From the NCBI GenBank assembly GCA_951802425.1, contig OX637801.1, positions 2,232,001 through 2,296,000 on the forward strand: a DNA stretch of 64,000 bases. The letters are read 5' to 3'. This DNA is from Clavaria fumosa. Its lineage: Eukaryota > Basidiomycota > Agaricomycetes > Agaricales > Clavariaceae. Below, piece by piece: positions 50,191-60,840 of this stretch. The position numbers and the translations under genes are program-made. The notes below the pieces were generated by a model. The model saw only the letters and a program-made list of their open reading frames with translations. It did not search any database and had not been told where the DNA came from. The first letter of the stretch is position 1. Each line of letters begins with the position of its first letter.

Positions 50191-50952
50191 AAGTAGCACG
50201 GAGAATGTCTAAATCGTTCCCTGCGCAATTTGGCTTCTTCTCGAGCCACTTGGGCTACCTTCTTAGCCAGTTTGACAATCACACAATATTACATAAAGCT
50301 GCTTCACATTTGAATTTTATTTCTGGTGAGAATTGAACCTAGTACAACACTGGCAACTATGGATGTAAATAATTGGTAGATAGCCTTGAAACAATATAAA
50401 TAGGCCACTGAAAGACCTGTTCAGGATGGCTACCTGACCCAACATACTACCTGAACATCTTAGTAAGCTGAAGCAAACAGCTGATCAAGGATAATGATCT
50501 AGCATTTGCATTAGCACTGTTCCCCTTCCATCAAGAAGTCCTATAGCTACCTGTCTGTTGTGCCAACATCAAGATCTCTGCTGTGGCTACCTTAGTTGTT
50601 TCCCAACAAACTGATAAACCGTCTAACTTCTACCTATAATCACCAATTTCACCCATACTCTTCAACTCCACTAGTCCCATCTTGAAGAGAAGAAGCCAGG
50701 ACAGGTTTACCTCTTGGAGGACCAGTGGCACCCCTATGTCCAGCAAATAGGGTGATGTAGACCAGGAGAGAAAAATCCAGGGCTGGAAAGGCATCTGTTG
50801 CTCAGAACATTATAGATCTGAGAAACTACGATGCAAAATTTTCTCTAATAAGAAGGGATTACATACAAGTCTGATTTTTCCGACAGTACTGTATTTTACG
50901 AAATATGACGAAGAATGTAGGTGAGGCGTAAAAGTCTCTGAATGTTTCAGTT
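50191..50952. other. AT-rich gene-free stretch downstream of POL32
   Basis: No frame of note in about 760 bp, and clearly lower GC than flanking genes. It has scattered CTACCT and AACAC words but no terminal repeats or transposase could be identified. A degraded mobile element is possible but unproven. Confidence 0.45.
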
Positions 50953-52964
50953 TCAGTTTGCCGTTTCTAAAGTCGTTCTGGTCCTCTCTTTTGGCTTGGT
51001 TTTCTTTCTTTCTCTCAAGCTGGTCATGAGTTGCCGCGTCACTGGCGACAGCTCTGACGACGATGCGGGCGACGGCACAAATCGTAACAACTGCAGCGAT
51101 CGTGCTCGAACAGGCGTACTGGGTGACAAGGGCCTTCGGCTTTCGTCGTAGCCTGGGGAGAGCAGAAGATTAGATCCATCTTTCCTACATGTGGATGGCA
51201 CTCACAACAATTTTTCTTCTCAGGTTCACTACCTCGTGTCATAGCCGTATATGAGAACTCCATCATGCGGTTATTTGAGGCTTGAATAACGTAGGGATCC
51301 GCTGATCCTAGAATGCCGTCTTGTAATTGCTGCTCCTTGTCGAAGGAGGCGCTGAACGATTCGCTGGTTGTAATCGATTGTGATAGTTTGTGTCGGCGCA
51401 ACGGATGAGATGGCAATCTCGTGAACGGATCAGCTTCCATCCGGCAGGCGCTATGGACCGGTACGTCGAAGTTATTTCCGGCGCACATAGTTTCCTTCCC
51501 CGAGGCGATGCTCATTCTCTGGCTGTTTTTGCGGGGCAAGACAAATTTCAGGATCGGGAAACGGGGGCGCGCTATGGATGGCTGCCATCTGTAATGGGAT
51601 ACATCAGCTTGCGGCGTGTTGTCTTTGTGTCCCTCTCTGTCGTCTGGCGTCCTCTTTCCAGAAGGGATATCAAGGGCTCTGTCCTCTGCGGGCGAAGCGG
51701 CTGCTTGTGTTCATGAGTGACAAGTCCGATGTTTCGAAGGGGGAAGTGTGTTACCCGGTTTGTCAGAGTCCCATGAGATGTCGCATGCACCGCTTTCGGA
51801 GTGGCGCGATGCGGGCGACGGATGGTGAAGGGAGAAACTCGACGGCGACAAGTTCTCAAAGTCATTACGTTGTTCCTTAAGAAAACTGAACACTTGAGAG
51901 GCTCTCTGCGGGGCAAGAGGATCATAAGCTTGATAAAGGGTTGATTGCATCTTGTATTCTAGATTTTCTGCCGGCTGTTCAAGCCCGATTTCGTCTATCT
52001 CCACCTCCATTGAAGAAATTGCTATGGTATTGTTCGAGATATCGGCATCTGTGGTCGATAAGGGGTCGCATGACTCATTGCTCGTATTAGGGAAGAGATC
52101 GTGAGGTTCGGAAAGCATATCCCTTGGCGTCCGGACTTGTGCGGACGACAATGTAGATGTGCTCGAAAATCGCTCCCTGATGCGTGTGCTTCTGTCAGCT
52201 AACGTGAATTGGGTAAAAACTGGAAGTGACGGACTCTAAGTACCTCTCTGCCCACGAGATGTCTGACTCTGTTGAGCTTGTATACCCCGGATAACTTGGC
52301 GGTAAAGGAGTGGGACTGCTAAGAAGCTCCCGAAACGTCAAGCCGTTCCCGAGAACACGACTTGCAGTTTGTCCAACAACGGATGGCGGCGTGTTTGAGA
52401 AGACTTCCGAGTCAAGATGTCCATGCTCATCATAAAGTTGGGCTAGACTTGCAATGGACGGGTCGGAACGGAGGACATGTAAACGGCCCTGGTCCTTTGG
52501 CGTCAGGAAACCGAGCCTGAGGGGTGGTGTACAGTTTGGCGTCGCGATTCCTTGATCATGCAGCGAACCGATGGGGGTGCTCGGTGCCGAAGGGTTGCTG
52601 TTCGCGACATGATGGATGGTCACACTATATCCGCTTCTCGCATCGTTGCGAATTGACTCATCGCTGGAGACAAGATGCTCACGTAGTACGCTGTTGATGG
52701 GATGTGCTGATACCAACAAGGTTAACTGGCGTGAAGAGACAAAGAAGAGACCGACGCACGGATGGGGGGCAGTAAAACATAATTAGGCTCTGGAGTAGCG
52801 GCGAGTCGAGCGGAAGAAGATCGCAGCAGACGATGGGCCACGGCCTCTTGGTCTTCTTGCATGAGTCCGGCCTCGGGTGCCATCAGGAAGGCGCACTCGG
52901 ATGCGTGCCTGTCATAGATATTTTTCTTTCCTTTGATAGACAAAATGCGTCTTAAAAAGCCCAT
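50953..52964 (-). CDS. orphan Ser/Pro/Thr-rich protein
   Basis: I do not recognise this protein. It starts at the ATG at 52964 (MGFLRRILSIKGKKNIYDRH), whose basic-hydrophobic N-terminus could bind membranes. Exons continue through LLPPIPHPINSVLREHL, the SDISWAERERFSS region, and a long exon to EPEKKNCCYDESRRPLSP, with four introns. A second SDISWAER-like phrase (CDISWDSDKP) sits about 130 residues after the first. The reading frame is consistent across the junctions I inspected. No domain or membrane segment is clear beyond a possible short C-terminal one. It is divergent from the DUF202 gene, with 208 bp between start codons. Confidence 0.6.
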
Positions 52965-53172
52965 TTGTGTACCTGTAGCTTGTGGTTTAGACGATGCCAA
53001 AAAGTCCAGGAGAAGAGAAGGAAACCGACAATTTCGAACTTGCTACAAACAAGGTGTAGACACAAACAACACAAACAAACAGAGGCAACCCAAGTCGCGT
53101 CGGGCTCAATCCGTCAGATGACCACCAGCAGTCGGGTGTGCGAGTGTCCGTCGTACTGCTTCCTGTGCCCCC

Positions 53173-53766
53173 ATGGATCATGAATCTTTAGCTTTTCATA
53201 TGTCCACGACGATTCCAAACGACGGTAGTGCTGCCAGGGACTATTGCATGCTTGAGCGCAACCTGTTAGCTCATTTTAAGGTCAGAAACAAGCTCACTTC
53301 TAACACATATCACACGAGGCCTCATTTCAAATTTCAGCTCGCCCTCTTGCTCTCCCTCATCTCAGCTTCTGTTCTCCTACAAGCAAAGTTGAGCTCAATC
53401 CAGGAAGCCTTGTCGACAACGTTGGCTTTCGATGTGTCGCATGCCGGGATCCCAATGGCGACGGTCCAAATGCTGGCGTCACTAGTGGTGCTTGGCGCCG
53501 GCCTATGGGAGTACTATTGTGGCATCAGAGACCTCAGGTACGAACCACCGCTCTCACAATCTTGCTTGCCTTGTTTGAAGTCGTCTATGACTATCCAGAG
53601 ACATGAGAGCCTTCCTTGCGGCTACTAAGTAAGTACACGTGCTGGCCATGATCACAATTTACAGGCCAACCATGTTTATAGACCTCATTTCGGTATTATC
53701 ACTGCAATCTCCGGCGTGGTGTTGGCCACTTGCATTATTCTACTCGCAAGCGAGCAGCAACTTTAA
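53173..53766 (+). CDS. DUF202 small membrane protein
   Basis: 140-residue membrane protein of the DUF202 family. Exons 53173-53280, 53338-53537, 53599-53628 and 53682-53766 sum to 141 codons. The family signature DYCMLERNLLAHFK precedes a first membrane segment (LALLLSLISASVLLQAKL). A second follows (VQMLASLVVLGAGLWEYY), then RDMRAFLAATKP and a third (FGIITAISGVVLATCIILL). Exon 3 is only 30 nt. The same domain occurs at the membrane end of VTC polyphosphate polymerase subunits and in stand-alone fungal proteins; the role of the stand-alone form is unknown. Confidence 0.85.
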
Positions 53767-54064
53767 ATTGAAGAGACCCGACATCGGTATTGCGCGGTGA
53801 GGATGAGGGCCTTTTGTGCTCCATCTCCTCAACGGGAGGTTCGATTTATCGTATTCACGACATAGAGTAAGTAACACGCACGACGATGTTTGTTCTCATG
53901 TTTGTTGTTGTATTGTAACGCTGTGACTGTGACATTACGAGCATATTCGAAACCAACCAACGATTCTTTTGACCAAATAAATTACTGTACTCTAATAAAC
54001 GGTCGTCTGTCTCTCTTTCTTCCCTTCCGTTTATTCACTCCACGCTCTCTGCTCGTTGTTCGCA

Positions 54065-56288
54065 ATGAGGATCAGCCAGAAAATCGAGAAGTCTTCCAAA
54101 GCCGACAAAATTTGGTGGTCGTTTGAATACTTTCCACCACGGACGGCGCAGGTTAGCTGAAATCAAGGGATTTGCCGCATGTGTACTCACGTTGGATCCG
54201 CTAAAAGGGTTTACAAAACCTCCTAGATCGGATTGAACGCATGAGAGCTTGGGGTCCCGAATTCATTGATATTACATGGTGAGTTCGCATTGGAGGTTTC
54301 AGGGAACGTAGCGCTGAGCGACCGTTCTGGGGCTAACGTAGGAATGCAGGAGGCAGAACCTCAGAACTTACATCCGAGATGGTAAAGACTTGCCAAAGTA
54401 TCATCGGAATCGAGACGTGCATGCACTTGACCTGCACAAACATGCCGAAAGAAAAAGTCGACATCGCGTTAAGTGTAAGTAGACTCGACGGCATCATGCG
54501 CCTCTTTGCTTCTTGCTGACTGCGCACCAAAAGGAGGCCAAGCAACACGGTTGCCGCAATGTCCTCGCCTTGCGCGGTGATCCTCCCGCCGGACAGGATA
54601 CTTGGCAAGCGGTAGAGGGTGGCTTCATTCACGGCGTCGATCTCATCCGGCACATCTACGGCATATATGGGGATTATTTTGATATCGCCATTCCAGGCTT
54701 CCCCCAACATATCCTCCTCCCTAAAACAGAATTTGACCTTGAACTCAAGTATCTCAAAGACAAAGTCGACGCTGGCGCCAAATTCATATTCACGCAGATG
54801 TTCTACGACGTCGGCGTGTTCATTGATTGGGTGAAGGCCGTCAGGGCTGCTGGAATAACCATCCCAATTGTACCAGGCATCATGCCGATACAAACGTGGA
54901 ATGGTTTCCAGCGGGCCACCAGTCTCGCACAAATCGCCCTCCCGCAGGATCTCCTGGATGCCTTGGATCCTTACAAAAATAACGACGAGAAGGTCAGGGA
55001 GATCGGTACAAAATATGTCGCTAATATGTGTAGAAGAATCCTGGGTGCCGGCCTCGGGATTCGGGGACTACATTTCTATACCATGAACCTAGAGAAAGGG
55101 ACAAAGATGTTACTCCAAGAATTAAATCTCGTGCCTAGGATTGAGACTATCAAACCATTGCCTTGGAGACAGGTATGGCATGTGCTTTATCCGCTTGTTA
55201 CGCATGTCCCACTGACCCCAACAAGTGTCTTACACCGAATCGCCGACAGGAGACGATTCGCCCCATCTTCTGGGCGAATCGTACGAAGTCGTACATATCA
55301 CGCACTGAAAACTGGGATGAATTTCCCAACGGCCGCTTCGGCGACTCGAGGAGTCCCGCATACGGTGAACTGGACGCTCATGGCGTCCCGATTAAGCAGA
55401 CTGTGCGTCCATGGTCTCTTCCTACAGTCCAGATTAACTTACGTGGCACGGTATTTGGCAGAAGGAGGCTTCCATCCAATTATGGGGTGAACCCAAGAGC
55501 TTCTCGGACATACAGTCCCTCTTCTCTCGTTTCTGCACCAAACAACTTGCTGCATTGCCATGGTCAGACCAACCTCTGGCTACGGAGACCTCCGCCATCG
55601 CCCTTCAGCTCGCGAAACTCATCGATATCGGCTTCCTGACTATTAATTCGCAGCCCGCTGTCAATGGCGCGCACAGCGAGGACCCTGTCTTCGGTTGGGG
55701 ACATCCTCAGGGCTACGTTTACCAAAAAGTGCGGCTATTATCTTTGTCTTAGCTTTATCCCCAACCGATTTGCGTCACTCTTAGGCGTATCTGGAGTTTT
55801 TCGTCAAGCCAGACCTGCTGGATCTCCTTCTCATGCACATTGAACGCGATATCAACATCACTTATTACGTGATCAATAAGCAAGGGGACCTCAGGACGAA
55901 CACGCATTCCGAAGGACCGAACGCTGTGACGTGGGGTGTCTTCCCTGGCAAAGAGATTATCCAGCCCACCATTGTTGAAGCAGTAAGCTTCATGGCATGG
56001 AAGGTTACCTGATTTCTGTTTCCGACCATGTGTCGTGCGGCTGATATCCAGAACGTTTAGGATGAGGCCTACGAATTAGGACAGCAATGGGCGCAGCTCT
56101 ACGAGCCCGGCTCGTGCGCTCGCGCGCTCATTGCCGACCTGATGGAAACTTGTCTCCTCGTGAACGTCGTCCATAATGACTTCAAGGATCCCCATGCCAT
56201 ATTTGCTCCGTTCCTCAAAGCCGGGGAGGAGCATGCCAAACGATCCTCCGCACCGGCGGATTCTATTATCAATGGGCAAGCGCATTAG
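54065..56288 (+). CDS. MET13: methylenetetrahydrofolate reductase (MET13 type)
   Basis: Reduces 5,10-methylene-THF to 5-methyl-THF for methionine synthesis, using FAD. The N-terminal catalytic barrel shows [70 protein letters not shown], and PIVPGIMPI. The C-terminal regulatory domain shows [54 protein letters not shown] and [23 protein letters not shown] and the C-terminal [12 protein letters not shown] pattern fit yeast Met13 better than Met12. The first intron lies at 54152-54218 and several more follow; I did not fix every later junction. It ends INGQAH at 56288. Confidence 0.92.
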
Positions 56289-56633
56289 ATATCCATTTTT
56301 TGTCATCTCCAGCCGCGCCATCTGCCCAGTTTTTCTCTTCTCTCCCGGGTTCAACCCCCGTCATCATCAACCCTCATTTGCCTAGGCTGCGTTCATACAG
56401 CGCTGGTGGATTGCATCAACTGCACAATTGTATCCATATCACAATAGCAGATATCACCATTCTTTACATGCCTTCCTCATAAGATCATTTCGAATCAATA
56501 TTACATCACATCCGAGAAAAAGTAATCATTGCTAGTGGGTGGTGGCCCCACAGCTAATGAGCTCGGGATGTCAACCATTTCTCCGGATAAGTCTAGTTTG
56601 AGCTCGTCAGAGTCCAAACACGGCAATGAAATT
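56289..56633. other. convergent intergenic region
   Basis: 3' flanks of the reductase and ELMO genes. No gene or repeat seen. Confidence 0.5.
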
Positions 56634-59493
56634 TCAAGCTCTCTTACCCAATAGCTTGATCTTCAAACCAATCTCGGTTAGAGCCTCGACGAATTCTGCC
56701 GTCTCTCTCGAAGCGACATGGCCGCCATCCCGGCGGAGCATGTTGAGGCCATCCGTCCAGTCAGCCCACCGTGACTGGTCAGGAGCAATCTGATCCGCCA
56801 GGGATTCGCCGTTGGTGCTCAACAACGAAAACGACAAGGGCGACGCGACGAGGGACGGGGTATCAATCGTGTCGCGCAACACATTGGGCGGCGGCGCACA
56901 TGTCCCCGTGGCGATCTCGCTGATGGCGGCAATCTCAATTCGTTCTGGCAGGTCTTCGAGACCATGTGGGAGGGCGAGTTTGACCGGACTGTCAACGTAA
57001 TGGAGGTATTTGTGGCCGTTGTCCTGGAGGGTTTAGAGAGGGGACGTGTATCAGCGTGGACCCAAAAAATCCAGACCGTAGATGTTATCATACGAGTTTC
57101 AGAAATCTCCACGGGCGACTCGGGCGGCGCACGGTGTCCCTCGGGGCTGGCGATGACAATGAAACCGCATTCACAAACCAGGCGCCCTGCAATAGACAAT
57201 GTATCCTTTGTAGCCGGACGAACTCGTACGATTCTTTGTAAAGTTGGGCCCGGAGGTTTCTGTGAACACGGTGTTCAAAGAGGAGGCGAATCGTGGCTGT
57301 AGAGCAGGCATACCGAACAGGAACCTTGTTCAGAAGATCGTCTTCTTGTTCAAGCTCTTTCATCTGTCGCTCGCGGACGGCGCGATATTCACATTCAAGA
57401 AAATCTGCTTCCACCTCATGCCATTCACGGGCATTTTCACGCCGCAACGCAATCTTGATCCTGAATCCGAACATTGGCTTCAGTTTCTTTTCTACCAGAT
57501 AAAGAATGTGCCACGCACTGGCTGCGAGCGAGGGCCACCACTCGTGGGAGATCGCCGAATGAGGCGCCGCTCTCGTTCCACATGCGGTGGAAGAAAAGGA
57601 ATGCGAGATTATGGACACGATAGAAGTTCAAGAAGAAAGGCTGGAACGTCGTGGACGTCGAGTCTATATGGACAGGCAACATCAGAATGGCTCATCAGAG
57701 TGCGAAAAGGTACGACGCACATCCGGGTGCAAAGATCTGCCAATGTTCCGAGAGGAGCTCGACCAGTTCATTCGATGCCTTGGCAATCGGACATCGGCGT
57801 TCCGGAGGTCGGCTGAGCTGTTCCAGTACAACCTTTTGTAAACAGTCAGGGCCGGGGTTGATGGAGTACATGTGAGTTCTTACCTTCGAAAAGTAGTCAG
57901 TGTCGCTCTGAACAAAATGTCTCTGTGGTCATGGAACTTTAAGAATGGTTGTGACAATGAGCTGGAGGTCACAAACCAGGCAGTCCAGGCCTAAGACTCC
58001 GACATCAGCAAACTCTTGGACCAAATCCTCGCTGTCAAAGCCTAGCTTCCTCCACTCAAACGGCAACCCTGTCTCATCCATATCTTCTGTCAAGTTTGCG
58101 TTCTCCCATATATAATTGAGCGCAGCCGCATGCGAAGGCTCCTGTTCCGGTTCTACAAGCGTGGTCTTCTTTCGATGCTGAACGCGAACCATATTGGCTT
58201 GGAAATCGAGTATGCAAGACGTGAGGTCTTCTATGGTATGGGATGTCATGAGGCGCTGAAAGGCGAATTATCAAGTGATGCACTAGAGCGTGAAAGAAAA
58301 TAGATCAAGTCCGCATACCACTACTGCTTTCTGTATATTCAGCTTCTCCAGCTCCATGATGAATTCGCCCCATCGTACATCATCACTCGCATGTGAGAGC
58401 AACGAGTTGATCAACATCATACTGATTTGGGTAATTACGTTTTGCAAGCGCGATGACAAAATTCAGAGAAATAAGCGCACCTGTTGAGCGCCATTGCGGT
58501 GTCCGCGCTCCCGAGTCGGCTGACGACAGTCTCCAGCAGCGCTTTCTCCTTCCTCATCTGTTCGTATACGACGGAAAATCCAAACCGGTACACGCTTCCA
58601 GCCATAGCGACTGGAGCGGGCTTGTTAACATTTGACGGTACTGGACCAGGGGCGTTTAATGGGTCGGCTTCAACAAGTTTCTTAAGAATTGCGGTCGCAG
58701 GACGGCAGACGTTGATCAAGGACTGCGGAGGAGACAGGATTTGCACGACTCTGAATATGAAAGCGTCGTCAAGGGATCCCCATCCATAGTCAAGATCCAT
58801 TAAGTTTTGCATGGCTGTCAATGCGTACTGCGGGAGGGTTTTAGCCTCTTCAGCCTCCATAGCAAAGGAAAAACTCACAGCAAGGGTATTACCGTAGCTA
58901 TAGTGGATTATGTCCACGAGTTGACTGAGCCCTTCACGCGCGAGAAATTCGTGCACGAATTGTTCTTCCTGTGTCAGTAAGCCGTTGGTATTATAGGAGC
59001 GGACAATCACGGGGAACAGAGTTACGCGAATGAATTTTTGTAGTGAGTATATAGTCAATCTCAAACTTTTCTCTTCCCGCAAGCTGAGCTTGTCGACAAT
59101 ATTTTTTGCTTCGACTGAGGGAGCGCTACAAAGCCTGTGAGATGCATTATTAGTCTCACGCACGATATGCTGGTACGAAACAGTGAAACGAGAACGTTTC
59201 ACGCACTTGAGCGTCCCTCTCGTCTTGGTTTTCTTCCGCAGATTCTCGTTGGTGACCAGTTCACCTGTCTCGTCTCTCAGCGCGTACCTCGAAGGAGCAT
59301 CGAGTATTTTCAAATTGAAGCATAGCTGTTCGATAACCTCCTCGACCTTGAGCGAGGGGTCGATGCGCACGCGAATGGTGACACCACCGTCGGTGTTTAC
59401 GAGGTTGGTGGGTACTACCGGTTTACCTGGGGGCCGACTTAGGGCAGGAAGGGGAATGGATCTGGACGCTGTTGGGCTTGCCACCTGAGACAT
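56634..59493 (-). CDS. ELMO/CED-12 domain protein
   Basis: Predicted ELMO protein; in animals and fungi these partner DOCK-type exchange factors to activate Rac. Start ATG 59493. The N-terminal ubiquitin-like region (VTIRVRIDPSLKVEEVIEQL) is followed by an armadillo-like helical region, including EEQFVHEFLAREGLSQLVDII and FIFRVVQILSPPQSLINVCRPA. Next come an ELMO-domain stretch (EWRKLGFDSEDLVQEFADVGVLGLDCL), FLNFYRVHNLAFLFFHRMW, a basic region (GFRIKIALRREN), and a PH-like C-terminus (YLHYVDSPVKLALPHGLEDL and LPERIEIAAISEI). It ends LKIKLLGKRA. Several exon junctions between 56.9 and 58.4 kb are estimated only. Confidence 0.8.
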
Positions 59494-59840
59494 CTATCTC
59501 TGACTGAAAGGACGGAAAGGGGGGTGAGCTTGTTTCGTTCGTGGTATATCCGTGAGGTGGACACGTACATCTTGGATGCAGAAAAGAAAAGAGATGAGCT
59601 AGCAGATGCGCGAAGTGTACAGCCACCGCTCTTTAGCTAAGGCACGCACGCAGTAGAACATCTCATAACTCATAATGTCGTTAAGCATAACTTTCATATT
59701 GCATAGGTTTTGGGTATAATGCATAATTCATAATGCATAGGCTTTGCAGCACAATATGCAATATCAGATCCAAGCCATAAGGCCAAATTCTCTAGATTAT
59801 GCGGCACATTTGAGCCCAACACCACTTCGGCCAGCATTAC
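59494..59840. other. AT-rich intergenic sequence
   Basis: Upstream of ELMO. Repeated CATAA/CATAG words around 59,670-59,750 but no tandem unit of fixed length. No gene. Confidence 0.4.
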
Positions 59841-60363
59841 ATGCCCCAAGTAGAGCCTACACAAAGGCCCGGCCCAAACCCGCACCCTACACCAGCCGAA
59901 AGCTACAAGAGCCAGCTCAAAGAACGCCGCAGGATCCTTGGGACCCTGCCAACTCTAGAGGAGCTTGTCAATCCACCTGAGGAAAAGGACTCTGACAACT
60001 CACAGTTCGAATTCAAGGGGGGTGACATAGAAATTGTTGCTGAAGTGCGCTGTCAGTTGGCTGTTGAGTCCGGATAATTCCTCAAGTCGATTCAGTGAAG
60101 AGGGCGAAGAGGGAGAGGATGATACAGAAAATTCAGGAGATGTCAGCAATACAGATGTGATGCAACTGTGTCGAGAGCTGGAGAGCCATTGCACACTCAA
60201 ATTTGGTGAGTTCGAGCCTGCCCTTGAGCTCTCGCAACATCTCCGTTGCTTCCGGGGCTACTTGCAGAAGGCCGCAGTTGAGAAAGTCGAGCAGATGACG
60301 CTTGTGATAGGTGGTATTGGAAGTAAAATGTTACATAGTGTAGGTTTGCAATATGCGTTATGA
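59841..60363 (+). pseudogene. acidic hypothetical fragment, possibly mobile-element derived
   Basis: Two partly overlapping frames (59841-60077 and 60034-60363) encode a Pro/Glu-rich stretch (SYKSQLKERRRILGTLPTLEEL) and an acidic stretch (EEGEEGEDDTENSG). A helical segment with ELESHCTLKFGEFEPALELS follows. I could not join them with a convincing intron. The text is protein-like but no domain is recognised. It sits at the edge of the accessory region and could be a remnant of a transposon-borne gene or a small orphan gene. Confidence 0.3.
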
Positions 60364-60625
60364 GATGTTCTAGTACTGTATTATCTTGTCGGGCAGTGAC
60401 GGCGAGGATGACGACAATGAAACGCCGACAACGACGAATTGTTATGCGGCTACTCAGTACTCAGCGACTAGGTTATGAGTACTGTATAACCTTGTTGACA
60501 GACACGTCGCAGGATACCGTTCAGTCATTCATCTCTTCCCTCCTCTTCAACTCCCATCCGTCCACCCACAGACGTCTGCGTGTCGTACACGTCTATCCAT
60601 ATTTTCTCCCGAAGTGATCCCGAAT
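60364..60625. other. intergenic sequence before the microexon gene
   Basis: No supported gene. A near-duplicate word (TACTCAGTACTCAGCGAC / TATGAGTACTGTAT) occurs around 60,455-60,485. Confidence 0.4.
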
Positions 60626-60840
60626 TGACACATGTTTCGCACTGTGCCAGTAAATCGTCTAGCACCCGAACCGTGTTTGGTCACTCGTTGCCCAACGTTC
60701 AATCAATAAAAATGTCAACATCCTCAGCTCCCGCCTCACACGCTCTCTCCACATAACTCCCTTCATCCGCTATGATCCAGTCTTTCCCGTGGTTTTTTGA
60801 GATTACAGCTTGGGCTATGTTTACAGCACTTACTTTTGTA
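60626..60840 (+). repeat. direct repeat copy A: shared promoter and first exon
   Basis: About 200 bp alignable with 63804-64000. It covers the upstream region (GACACATGTTTCGCACTGT, CGAACCGTGT, CAATAAAAATGTCAA) and the first 66 coding bases of the membrane-protein gene. Confidence 0.8.

Noticed and set aside
50320..50345. Minus-strand GGTTCAATTC, possible tRNA T-arm or retroelement primer site
   Set aside because: The flanks do not form a T stem, and no LTR end or polyprotein is nearby.
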